A stretch of 64,000 nt of DNA from Stachybotrys elegans. Lineage: Eukaryota; Ascomycota; Sordariomycetes; Hypocreales; Stachybotryaceae. Where the stretch lies: positions 1,984,001 to 2,048,000 of the forward strand of contig JAGPNK010000004.1 in assembly GCA_020746835.1 (NCBI GenBank), read 5' to 3'. The position numbers were made by a program, and so were the translations under genes. Below the pieces are notes generated by a model, which had not been told where the DNA came from, ran no database searches, and was given only the letters and a program-made list of their open reading frames with translations. This document shows positions 48,601 to 60,028 of the stretch, in pieces (the first letter of the stretch is position 1; each line of letters begins with the position of its first letter).

Positions 48601-51600
48601 AGCAACTTCACCCTGCGAATCACGGAGCGACGACAGCTCGGTGTTAGAGCGAGAAAGTTCTGCCGACATGTCCTCGATGCGCTGTGTGAGCTCCTTGATC
48701 TTGGTGTCCTTCTCTTCGAGCAGGCTCTCCACTTCCTGGCGATAGACCTCCTGGGTTTGCCTCATCTCTTCAAGCGCCTCCTCATTGCTCTGGCTGAGTT
48801 CCTTGTGGTGCTCAGCCTGCGCCTTGGTGTTCTCCAGCTGGGTCTTGGTCTTTTCCAGATCCGTCTTGAGATACGAGATGTCGTTGTTTAGCTCCATGAC
48901 CTCGGCTTCAAGATCCTGGATCTGCTGGCTGTTCTCTACAGTTCCGGGTCGGGGCGTTGGGCGTGGCTGAAGTCGGCCAGCGCGCTCCTCGGCACCGCGA
49001 AGCTCCACGGTCAGCTCGTCAACGCGGGCTTGGAGATGGTCACGGCTAGTCTTGAGGGCAATCTGCTCTTCTCGGACCTGACTGAGGCTAGCCATCAGCT
49101 CGTCGATTCGCTTCTGGGCCTCCTTGCCCTCGTACTCCTTCCGAAGCTGCAGCTTTCTTGTCTCCTCCATCTCGTAAGACAGCTTCCTCTGCGATTCGCT
49201 CAGCTCCTTCTCCAGGCTCTCGATTCTGTTCTGGGCCTTTCGTCTCGTCTCTGCCTCCACAATGTTGCGCTCGTTCTCCAGAGATTGCTGGGTAGCAAGC
49301 AGGTTATTCAGTCGGTTCTTCTCCTCGATCAAGGCCTCGTTGTCCTTGCTCATTCGTTCCTGGATATCCTTCCATAGCTTCTTCTCCGCCTTCAAGTTCG
49401 CCGTCTCGTTGCGCATGCTGTCAAGCAGACCCTTAGCCTCGATGAGCTCTTCTGCAACTTGCTGGGTGCGGATGTCCTGCTTCGCTGCCGTCTCAGAGAG
49501 GGATTGGGTTCTCTTTTGCAGCTCCGAGTTCTCTGTCTGCAGAGCCACATAATTGCTTTGCAGCATCTCCCTCCTCTCAGATTCCAGTCGGACCTCGCCG
49601 TGAAGTCGGACGTTTTCTGATTGCAGTGAGTTCTTCTCTGAAGACAAGTGGTCGATCTGGTCGCGGAAGTCCTTGCGCACGCCATCCTGGGCGTCTCGGA
49701 AGCTGTCGTATTCGGACTGGAGCTTTCGCAGCGCTTCGTTGAGGGCCTCTGCCTGCTCGCTGGCTTCGAGACTGACAAGGGGGAGGCGCGAATTGTCGAG
49801 AGAGTTGCGCATCATGGAAGCTTCGTCACCAGCGCCTGTCCTCTGCTGCAGAATTCGCCTGAACATGTCGCGCTCCACCTTGTAGCTTTCGATGGTGTTC
49901 TTGGCGGCCTTTGCTTCCTCGTGCATGTTAATGAGATCCTGCTCTAATCTCTCAACCTTGTCGTGGTCCTCCTTGGCCTGGTGCTGTGCTGCGAGAGCCT
50001 CCTCGCTCTCCATCCTCTCCGCAAGCTCCCTGGTGATTCGCAATAGCTCCTCATTCTTGGCTTGCAGAGACTGGACATCCTTGAAAACAACAAGCTTCTG
50101 GGTGATGAACTGGTGGGTATCAGATAGGTCGGCCAGTGCCTCCTCGGTAATCTCGCCCTTCTCGAGCTGCTTGAGTCGGTACACCTCCTCTTCTGTTAGC
50201 TGGTCCATGCCCTTCTCGATGGCATATGCGTTGAAGACTAGCATCTGGATCTGCGTTCCAAGATCGCGCAGCTGGGTGCGCAAAATCTTGGCTTCCGATT
50301 GTGCGTTGGCCAAGGCGCCCTCGGCCTTGCGTGCGGCCTTTCTAGCAGCATCACGTTCATCAAAGCTCTGCTGGGACAGCTCTGACATGCGAGCAATCTC
50401 GTTGCGGAGCGTGTCGGCTTCGACCTGGAGCTCCTGCATTTCGGGTGCCTTGGCTTCGAGGGCCGACATCATGTTGTCGAGTTCCTCGGAGAGCTGCTGG
50501 TTGCGTCGCCTCTCGTTAGCAAGCTGGCCCTTTACTTGGTAGAGTTGCTCGATAGCCTGGGTAGCCGTGACGGCAGACTTGCTACGGATGGAGCCAGGGG
50601 TGCCGAACGGTGAGGCAGCACGGCCGATGAGGGAGCCATTGGCGCGAGGGGTCTGAGGTGTTGAAGCGATGGGCGGCGCGCTCTCGAGACGTGCCGTCAC
50701 CTCATCCAACTCGCTCTCGAGAGACTGAATCCTCTGCTCCATTTCGGCGTTCATCTCGCGAGCCTCCTCAAGCTCCATGCGTACTCGGCGAAGTTCATTC
50801 TCGTAGTTATCCTTGAGGCGCTCCTTCTCGGCGTCGAGCTCGCGAACGCGCTCTTGGTGCTTCTTGCAGAGCTGCTCAGACATGTCGACGAGTCGGCGTT
50901 GGTCCTCCAGCTCTTGCTTATAGCTCTCGATAGTCGTCGCTGAGGCAGCTTCCTGCTTCTGGAGCTTGACCAAGGTCTCGTCAGCCTTGGCCTGCATGGC
51001 GTTGAGCCGGTCGCGAAGCTGCTGCTCGGTGCGCTTGAGGGAATCGAGCTGCGAGGAGAGATCTTCATTTTCGCGCTGGAGTTGGGCGATGCGGGCGCCC
51101 TTTTCCTTTCGGTACTTGAGGGCCTCCTCGCTCTTGGTCTTGAGCTCGTTCTCGAACCACTCGCCATTTCGTCGGGCCAGGTCGAGCTGCTGCTGGAGGG
51201 ATTCTTCGCGGTACTTGGCGCTGTTTAGCTGTCCCTTGGCATTCTGCTCAGATTGCTGGAGGGCGGTGACTTCGCGAGCGAGTTCCACGTTGCGCTGGTG
51301 CTGCTTGGTGAGTTCCTCGCTGAGGGTCTGGTCGCGTTTGTTGTTGGACTCGATGATGGATAGGTTCGTGCGGTTCGAGGATTGAAGGGTGTCAATCTTG
51401 TCGTTGAGAGCCTTGACCTCGGCGTCGTGGTCGGAATATTTGGCTTTGATGGTTTGCAATTCGTTCTCGAGGGACTGGCGTTTAGTTTCTGCGCGCACTG
51501 TTAGGTGAGCACCGTGGAGGGGAGGAGAAAGCGAAGCGTACCCTCTTCCTTGACCTTCTGGCGGGCCTCTTCTAAATCCTTGAGCGCCTTTTCGACGGTA

Positions 51601-51833
51601 GCCTTGGAGGCCTGGGAGCGCGACTCGGAGCTGCGCACCGCATTCTCCAGCTCAATGTCGGTCTGGAGCTTGTCGGCGTAGAGTGTGTCGAACTCCTGGG
51701 CTTTGGCGATGACTGCCTGCAGCAAAGTCGAGACGAGTTCGGGGGTAGGCTCGGTCGTCAGCGTCGCAAGGGCAGGCTGGTCGAGGCCAAGATGGCCAGC
51801 GAGGTAGCCGACATCCACGTCCGCGGCCGCCAT
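45604..51833 (-). CDS. MLP1: Nuclear-pore basket protein Mlp1/TPR (large coiled coil)
   Basis: Two exons, 51833-51542 and 51488-45604, encode 2058 residues. Roughly residues 40-1640 are almost continuous coiled coil (Glu/Lys/Gln/Leu heptads), including the conserved TPR/Mlp1 core near RREKEILEVQYDMKTTEAK. The C-terminal part changes to Ala/Pro/Thr-rich disorder with NPF motifs, then an Arg-Gly-Gly-rich tail ending KRARGGGGAH, a possible RNA-binding and methylation region. The protein forms the filaments of the nuclear basket and acts in mRNA quality control and spindle checkpoint docking. The intron has two acceptors 9 nt apart (exon 2 at 51497 or 51488); the second is preferred because the CTAAC branch sequence lies too close to the first. 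A glutamine-rich VQQ repeat encoded near 47230-47258 is a local triplet expansion. Confidence 0.93.
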
Positions 51834-52584
51834 GATAATCTACAGCGACGCGAGCATGGAGATCGTCATGAACCGGGCGGGTGTCGTGTCGCCTGTCTAA
51901 TTTTTTTCTTCTCCTTCGCAAGTTCGGTTACGAGCAGCTGAATCAAAAGACGGCAGCCGCTATCGCATCGATTGGATTGACGATGGCGATGGGGTGCGGT
52001 GCTGGTCGAGATTAAAGGTGTGGGCTTGTCAAAGGAGCAGAATGCAAAAGAAAGAAATTTGGTCACGACACTTGCGTAGAGCTAAGGTAAGACAGGTACC
52101 CAGTTCGCGCCTGCCTGTGTTGCAGTTGCTCTGCGTGTTTTGGCAACCGGTGCACGGACCATTTCCATATTTGTTTCCCAATTGGGCACTGCGGCGCAGC
52201 AACAGCTCCGAGGCGTGGAGCCTACCCTGTATCACTCTACACCATCTCCCAGCTGGCCAAAAAAAAATATTGCTGTAACTAATCTCTCAACACTTCAGCC
52301 CTTTTCACGCAATGTACTGAGGCGCCAGATGCCTTGGTGGTTCTATTGGATGGATAACAATAAGAATAGCCCTTTTCACGCCTTTTTGATGTTTATTCTA
52401 TGGTCATACAGCAGCACCTAAAGACCAAAACACCAAGGTACCATTGCCACCAGTCACAGTCATAGTCACGATATAAAGCATGTCTTGGTAGGCAAATATT
52501 GACTCCTCTATTCATCCATACTCCGTACGATATTTTTAAACAAATCGCTAGACTAAATGCATTCCTCTAACCCATCACCATCCA
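51834..52584. other. Intergenic, promoter of Mlp1/TPR gene
   Basis: 0.75 kb between two minus-strand genes. No gene or RNA recognised; only short frames. Confidence 0.5.
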
Positions 52585-54526
52585 TCAGTGCCTCCTTACT
52601 GGATTTGCTTCCATCTCATACGACTGCACAGGCCCCGATTGCCAGGACATACCGCTTACCTGGGACTGCTGCCAGGTCTGCTGTTGAGCCGGAGTCGCAG
52701 GCGTGACGGGGCTTGGGAATTCCGCCACGGGTTGCCCATTCAAGTAAGGCTGTGATGGCTGGACGCCAGAGCTCGCCAGTTCCTGTGGAGGCTGTCCGTA
52801 GGGCATGCTGTATCCCGAAGCTGTAGCGCCCTGCAGCTCAGGTGTCGGGGCTTGAGAGTTGGTGAGTTCCGGAACTGGGGGGACTGGCGGGGTCTGCGAC
52901 CATTGCGGCCGAGGAGAGGGCGTCGTGGGCGTAGGAAGCTCGTTGTGCGATACGCCCGTGGGAAGTTCAGGCTTGATGGAGTTCGCATCGACGTGGCTGG
53001 TCCCGGGGCGCGAGACGACAGGATCGGGCCCAGCAAGTTCGGGCTTGCCGTTGTATGCTTCTCTGCCGTGGTTATCATCACTGGGCGCCAGCTGCTCTCC
53101 CTTCTCCTGCTTCTGGCGTCTGCGCCGGACAAAGAAGGCGACGAGAGAGACGGCAATGATGGCGACTACACCTCCGACGACACCACCAGCAATAGCCGCA
53201 ACCCGGCTTACACCGTCGCTTTGGTCGCTTTCGTTGGCAGACCCGCCGTTGGCTCCATCCGAGCCTCCCGTTTCCATAATGCTGGTGGTGCTCGTTCGAG
53301 AAGGCGGCGGAGGAGCGCTCTCGCCACCACCACCGGAAGTCGAGGTAGGGCGCGGGACGTCGACAGCCGCCTCGACCAGACCCGAGGCAGCACTGCAGTA
53401 GTATCGGAAAACGTCGACGGCGGAGCTCAAGTCGGCGGTGGCGGTGTTGCTGCACGCGTCCTTGACGTATGAGGTCAGATAGGTCGATACGCGGCGAGAC
53501 ATGCCGGACTTGAGGCAGATGCAGGAAGCCATAGCCTGCGAGTCAGAACCGCAAAAGTCGTACGTTTGCTGGAAGGGTTAGCGAAGGAAGAGGACTCGAG
53601 TAAAGATCATACATACAATGGATATGGCAGACGATACACCGGTCTGAGCGCAGTCGCGGAGGGACTTGAAGTCGGGCAGGTCGGTGATGTGGTACGTCAC
53701 TGAAGCAGTCAGCATGCGCTCGGGTTCTCACGATGGTATATACGAACTGTCTCCTGAAGGCCGAGGCGCGGGAGGGAAACTCGAAGTGCCGTTGATCAAG
53801 TTGCAGTACGCGCTGTAAAAGTCGAGGGCAGACGTCACATCCTCGCGGTTACTGCACGAGGACTGAGCCAAGCTAGCTAGTGAACTGGTAACCATCTCGA
53901 CAATGTCGGTCCTCTCGCAGGCGCATGGTGCAAAAAGGCTGGCATCCCGGGGACAGTAAGAGGACGGCTGCAACAATCAACACCTGCAGAGATACACAGC
54001 CCGCTATTCACACTTACCGCATCCTGAACGGCCCACCCGAGTACCACGCGTGCGCAGGGAGCCAAACGTTCTGTCTCGGGAAGATCTGTGATGTATATGT
54101 CGACGGGGTCCCCCGCCGGGGTGGCAAAGGTCACGACGCGGTCTGGATTGCAGTACTTGTCGAATACCATCTCGGCACTGCTCAGATCTTGCGAGGCCGA
54201 GCTGCAGCTGAGCATGACCTGCTCGGATATGGAGGATTGCACGGCGCTCCTATCGGCCGTGTTGGAGCAGGCGCAGGCGTGCAGGTTCGATATGCCGCCG
54301 TTGCAGCTTGACGTGGACCATGTGAGGTCGAAGATGGGATAGCTGAGCCCGTATTGCGCGCATGGAGCCTTGGAAACTGTTAACAGGGGCGTACAGCGGA
54401 CTGGAGTTGTGTGAAGTGGCGGACCAGCAGCGTGTAGATTTCGAGATCCGTCACGTAGACGACATCTTGGGCGCAAACTTGCGCAGCCAGGGCGGCCAAA
54501 ACGGCCGACCAGTGTAAGTGGCGCAT
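52585..54526 (-). CDS. Membrane protein with three repeated six-cysteine extracellular modules
   Basis: Five exons, 54526-54425, 54368-54018, 53967-53748, 53699-53617 and 53568-52585, encode 579 residues. After a signal peptide (1-19) come three modules of about 100 residues. Each opens with a Tyr-x-Thr-Asp-Leu motif (VYVTDL at 23, IYITDLP near 124, YHITDLP at 227) and contains the same six cysteines: CA, a single C, C-x-C, C and C. A Ser/Gly/Pro stalk leads to one membrane helix (about 375-397), stopped by RRRRQK, and a cytosolic tail rich in Pro, Gln and Ser. The cysteine pattern recalls CFEM-like surface proteins, though the CFEM eight-cysteine signature is not met. The first intron uses an unusual donor (GTCCGC) but restores the module motif. 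Possible roles are adhesion or sensing; unproven. The lower end may be off by one base. Confidence 0.82.
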
Positions 54527-56355
54527 GGAGAGGGATGTTGAACACAGGAACTCGTCGATCTCAGATGACGGCGAAGCGCAGTCTCGACGCAGACTTAGAC
54601 ATTGACTGGGGAGAGTTCAAGATGTAAGTCTGGGGAGAGATCAGCCCGGGAGATGAGCCCATCTGCCTGAAGACCCTTCACGATGGTCATTGCCAAGGCA
54701 GTGGAGCCTGCGATATGGAAAGGGACCGCCGAAATTCATGGCAGGAATATGCCTGCAGCTAACTAGGCTGCTCATCTGGCTGGATAGATGGTATCGTGAA
54801 TCCACTGCCCCTGGCATCATGGTGGGCAGCACCCCTGACAGCTGAAAAGAAGCTGCATTAGCTCGGGCGGGATAGCGCAGCCCAATGGGGCAAGGCCATC
54901 AGAAGAGGGAGGCAGCAAAGACGAGACGGAGACAGTTCGTTGTCGTCTTGACGTGTTTATGGAAAGCTACGTGATGAGTTTGTCTGAGATGGATCAGACA
55001 TGTTCCCCCCGGTGCATCCGGTGATGGCAACAGCTCAACCGCCCAGCTGAAATCGATTGTTTCGTGTCTCATACAGCACAGGAACACAAGCTCAGCCGTG
55101 AAGCGTGGTACATACATACCATGCCGGATCCTGGTCCATCTCCAGCAGCCGCACCGGGGCTCGTGAGGCAGACTGCACGAAATTGCCCCTTTGCCAAGGC
55201 TGCACAAAGGCAGCCCTCTGTTACAACGGTAAATGAGTGGCGTCGATTAGTGATTCAACGGCCAGAAGAGGGTCCATTCTCGATTGTCGGAGGGTCATGA
55301 TCCCGTTCCGACTCACAACGGAGCGATGCATTCGTAATGGACAAGAGTGATGATGCATCGCCAAAACTCTGTGTTGGTTGCCTCCTCAGCACAGGAATCC
55401 CATGGCAAACTCAAAGAGACAGCCAGCCAGCCAGCCAGCGTGGCTTCCGATCCGAGATCTGGAGGACGGAGTAATCCATGAGAAATGAAAGAAAAGGCCG
55501 CCACGCCACAAGCGCCATCTGCAAGGGACGATCATTTCTCGTTAGGGCTGAAGCTACGGCTAGCCGCTCCCGGGGAAAGGAGGAGGAGGAAAGCCATCTG
55601 TCACGTCGCATGTGCCCCCCGTTCTGCAGTGAGCTGCCGCCCTTGTTTTTGTTTGCCCAGGGTCCCTTACGTGAACCCGACGTCTTTGATCAATGGGCCA
55701 GGGAGCACAGGCCCATGTTGTGACAAGGGAGATGTGCCGACACGCTCGTACCTGACAACTACCGGCCCCCAGACTGCCATAGATGAGGAGGAGGAGGAGG
55801 AGGAGGAGGAGGAGGAGGAGGAGGAGGAGGATGGAGATGATAAGGAGGAGGGATGCGTGTGTTCCCGACGGAACCGTTTTGTGTGTGCCTGCTCGTCACT
55901 TGCTGGACGCTGTGCTCCGGCGAGTGAGACCTAAGGGACACTGGCCGGATTTAGCAGCACGTCTGTTTTCATGAACTGCTGATGAGCTTTACATGATGGC
56001 ACGTAAGCGCAATCTAGGTAACTGCCGGCTCTTACACAGCACACTATCCGTATCACCCTCTCGAGATGACGGATCACGCTCACTTTATGGCACGTGTTCA
56101 ACAGCACAGGTGGCAACGGCCACGTAGCAGGATGACGCATGGCATATGACAAAAAAGAAGATTTGTATTGGATTCATAGATGAGGTTAACAGTATTCCGT
56201 TCATCACACCGGGTTGAGGGGTGTGCAGGCCCTCGGCCTGTCGCCAAACTCCGACGCTTCGCCCTGGGTATATGCAAAGAAAAGAAAATAAAAAAGAGAT
56301 AATGATGTAGATGAAATAGGTGTAGCACAGTGAAATGTTGGACACGCCGGAAGTT
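54527..56355. other. Intergenic, 1.8 kb
   Basis: Between two minus-strand genes: promoter of the six-cysteine-module gene at the left, 3' flank of the small unknown gene at the right. Holds a GAG microsatellite (55785-55830). No gene supported. Confidence 0.5.
55785..55830 (+). repeat. (GAG)n microsatellite
   Basis: About 15 uninterrupted GAG units in non-coding DNA. It creates artificial poly-Glu and poly-Pro frames. Likely length-polymorphic between isolates. Confidence 0.9.
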
Positions 56356-57015
56356 TCATGACTTGCGGCGCAAAAAGGTTCGGATGATGCGTGGCACAGA
56401 CACGCCCTTGTCGTACAGCGAGTGCGCGGATGTCCTGGAGTGCTTCGAGGATACCGAGTTGCTGGACTGGTCAGAGCCTCGTCGCGAAGCCGAGATCTCC
56501 GGGAGGGGCAGCTGGTCCAAGGGCGGCGTACGCATCTCTGCCGTGGGTGATCGCTGGTCGCCGACGCTGCCCATCCTTAGCATGGGGCCGAGGCCTTTGA
56601 GGGCGGCCTTCTTCTGCTCGCTGGCGGTGTGCAGGCGCTCCCATAGACCGAGGCCCAGGTCGTCCCAGACGACGACGGCCTTGAAGAGCTTGCTGCAGGC
56701 GCGCGTGCCCTCGGTCTTGTCGAGGTCGCCGTAGGTCTCGAGCTCCTCCATGGTGGGTAGCAGGTCGTTGCGGACCGAGATTTGGTCGAGCTGGTCGCTC
56801 CAGGGCGACTTTTGCAGGAAGTCGTCGATGTAGGCGCGGGCCCGGGCGACCGAGTTCTCCTCGGCCGCCTGGACGCGCAGGGCGGAGCGCATACGCTGCT
56901 CCTCCTCGTCACCGGGGGAGGAGGGGTGAATGGAGCGCTGCTGGCTGCGGCGATGGGGGAGGCTGAACATGGGCCTGGGGAAGGAGCTGTGGGAGTAGGA
57001 GACGACGGAAGCCAT
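56356..57015 (-). CDS. Hypothetical fungal protein, 219 residues
   Basis: One intronless frame of 219 residues. The N-terminal 40 residues are Ser/Arg/Pro-rich. Residues about 40-145 look like a folded helical domain, with EEEQRMRSALRVQAAEE, ARAYIDDFLQKS, DLLPTMEELETYGDL and KLFKAVVVWDDLGLGLWERL; the tryptophans and alternating charged/hydrophobic pattern suggest a real structure. The C-terminal third is Ser-rich and basic (SSKHSRTSAHS), ending PRIIRTFLRRKS. I recognise no family. It has no signal peptide or membrane helix. A separate 5' region of 3 kb with long leader-like sequence suggests it is expressed under complex control, but that is only inference. Confidence 0.65.
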   Translation of the reverse strand: MASVVSYSHSSFPRPMFSLPHRRSQQRSIHPSSPGDEEEQRMRSALRVQAAEENSVARARAYIDDFLQKSPWSDQLDQISVRNDLLPTMEELETYGDLDKTEGTRACSKLFKAVVVWDDLGLGLWERLHTASEQKKAALKGLGPMLRMGSVGDQRSPTAEMRTPPLDQLPLPEISASRRGSDQSSNSVSSKHSRTSAHSLYDKGVSVPRIIRTFLRRKS

Positions 57016-60000
57016 TGCGTCCTCGCAGATGTCCAGGTGTCGAGGAGCGCGTGTAAGTGGGAGGTGGTGGGCAAAGGGTAGGTGAGATATATAGCAAGCC
57101 GAGTTGGTTACGATGTCATCTGTATAAGTGTGTGTGAGTTGAATGACGGCTTATACCAAGTGTCGAGACGACGATCAGATGAGGCGGCGAGCGGCAGACG
57201 AGTATATATAAAGGCGGGATACACGGCAAAACATAGTTTTCGAGGGAGGGGGCGTGTGTGATGGGAAAGAGGGAGCTACCACTACCTTTGTTGGGACGCC
57301 ACAGTCAAAATGTGAATCCAAAACACGACACGAATGAGGAAATAAGGCAGTGTCCCGTGGTGGAGGGGGGAGGTGAGAAGAAAGTGAAAACCGAATAAAA
57401 AGAAAGCACACAGAAAGTAAAAGCGAAAAAGGAAGAAGAAAAAAAGGAAGTGACATTGTTTCTGAGAGTCTGCCTTGAGAAAAGGCTGGGCTTGAGACTG
57501 AAATGTCGGTGTCTCACACAGACTTATCACACACGCACACAGCTGTCACAAGAAGTAAGTAGAGGAGAAGCAAGCCATGGTATATTTTGAGTTTAGCCCG
57601 CTGCAGCCAGGCCGACGGGGGACCGACGGGGTTGAATACGGATAGTATGTGAGGGAGACGGCCGACCAAGGTGTCTCTTTTTGTGGCCTGGCAAGCTTTT
57701 GCGCCACGTCGGGGGGGTGGGTGGGAGCAGGACATGACGCAGAAAACACGATACAATATACCTATGGCATCAGATTAGGGGAAAGCGGGAATACTAACTC
57801 GATCAAGAAGACTTTGCGGACTGCTTGTGGTAATGCTGCCCGAGACATGAGAGAGACACGTCGGTGCCCAGAACCCCTTCATTAGCCGCCCGATCTCCCT
57901 GCCTGTGTGAAAATGTGGTGGTTGACCGTGGTCGTGTGGTTGTTGTTGTGGTTTGTTGTCGGCTTGGCGTATGGGCTGGGATGAATGATGAAAGTGACGG
58001 GAATGGAGAGCGCCAGCCCCGAAGCAGCATATGGTCGGTTGGTTAGTGCTGTACGGCATCCGATGGCCATCATTCGGGCCGCCTCTGCACGAGCCCATAT
58101 CCTCCCTTTTCCCCAATGTTTATCCTCTTGTTTTGTATGGATGTGTGTGAGAGAGTATTGGGATGACTGGGTATTTTTATTTTTATTTTGGCGTCGTACT
58201 CTATTGTCCAGCATAGACCCCAATATGACATGACATCCCTCCCACCGACACGGACAGAGAGGTATGTGGTGTGTGCGCACACGCCCCCCCTTTTGACGTG
58301 AATGGATGGGGGCGCAGTGACAGGTCGAGACCGACGGTGAAGAAACTAGTTTCCCACGGGAAGGATGGGGAGAGGGGGGATCAAAGGGCTTGCTGCGATA
58401 AACTTCCGGGGACTAGGAAAGACAAACAGGCCGACCAACATGCTTACCTGCCTACACAGAGAGATTGTCACCACCCCATGACTGGGTAGCGCCCCCTCCC
58501 ATCCATCAGAAAAGTATATACCGCTCTCCGTCGCTCGCTCTCTCCACGGGGGAAATACGGTGCCATTCGGTTGTATGGTCGGCAACCACGCGGGGCCGGT
58601 CATCGGGGGCGCACCCAAGCAAGCATAGCTCAGCACACCGCGTTCTTGCTGACCTGTTCATGGAGAGCGGCTGGCAGAGCCTGTCATGATGACGGTAGGA
58701 GGAGCGCCATCGCCCGTCTTCTCTCATCAGCCTCAGCAGCATGCATGGTTCAAGTTTCTTGTTGTTTTTGTGTCGAGACCCAAGGTAGGGGTTTCGCCTC
58801 CCCCGCTGAACTGAGTGAGCACAAAGGCGCAGCAGAAGCAAGGAGGAGGAGGGGGGGAGAGAAAAAAAAGATTAGACGTCAGCCAAGAGGCAGACCGTGC
58901 TGAGGATTTGGAATGCTGGAATGTCATTGTCTCGCGCTACGCGGGAAATGAGGCTGGCGGTCTGGACCAATCTCGACCAACAGGCATCCGATCGTCGAAA
59001 TCCCGCCCACGGTGTCTCTCTCTCTCTTGTTCTCGTCCATCCGTTTGCTCTCGTTCCTCAGGAACTTCCCTTGAATACGTCAAAAGAAGAATAGGCAGTC
59101 GGCCATATCGCCCGGGCCGAATGCGAGCAAAGGGGGGGGGAGCGCAAACAATTCATCGGACCGCGGCAGACAAAAGGGACACGAACAATTGCAAGCTTCA
59201 GGCCCAGAATAGAGTCAGTCCCGCGGATGGCGCGTCAATTGGCAAAAGCTTCTCCTTGGCCCCGAGCTTGACCGCACCCGTCAGCATTGACAGCCGTTTG
59301 TTTCCAATTCAATAACCTTTCTGCCCAGTCACCTGATCACCTCATCCAGATGACATCTCGTCACATGATACGTTGTTCCGTGGACGGGCAGGCTTGCACA
59401 AACAGGGCCTTAGCGCCATTCACTAGCCGACCCGTACAGTACGGTGTACGCTGCGTGTACTGTTGCTTCGCACAGTGGAAATGGTACTTGCAATCAAGAC
59501 TCCAACAAACGCCATCACGACATTTATTCACCTACCTGGACAGCATCAAACCACAGGAAAAAGCAACCAAGATTGCCAAATGATGCATCATGACAGACGC
59601 CGCTCGCTTGTACAGACAAATAAACCCCCTGTTCACCTCCATGGCCGTACTACCTCACCGCGGGCCGTCTTGGGCCCTTTTATTGCATGCTGGAACACGT
59701 CCTTGTTCGCCTTTGCCCGTGTCCTTGTTCAATGTTCACCCACCGCGGCCGTTTACCACTCTTCACAGAAAATTGTAGCAATGAACAGGTAGGTAGTCGT
59801 GAATGCAGCCCGCCAGCCGTATAAATGCATCAACCTGGCGGCCTTTCTCCCCCGTTTTCTTTCTCTCTCTTCTTCCGCAAACTGACGATATCGTGACCAC
59901 CTCACTTCGTTATTTCTCTCCACGCAAAGATTCTTTACGGCATTGAACGCTCTATATTTACGACTCCTTCGATCTCTCACGATATCCCAGTTTCTTCTCT

Positions 60001-60028
60001 ACTCATCTATGCCCTACGTTACAGCACC
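57016..60028. other. Divergent intergenic region, 3.0 kb
   Basis: Largest gap besides 8956-12802. It separates the small unknown gene (minus) from the coiled-coil gene (plus). Low-complexity purine/pyrimidine tracts occur at 57240-57450 and 58840-58870. Many short frames exist on both strands, none with a recognisable domain. No tRNA found by eye. Confidence 0.45.
59820..59826 (+). promoter_or_regulatory. Candidate TATA box of coiled-coil gene
   Basis: TATAAAT, 209 bp upstream of the ATG at 60029, followed by a pyrimidine-rich leader (TTTCTCCCCCGTTTTCTTTC at 59842-59861) that often marks start sites in filamentous fungi. Confidence 0.45.

Noticed and set aside
55785..55830. Regular short repeats that could suggest an array
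   Set aside because: Simple (GAG)n microsatellite without spacers; not a CRISPR array.
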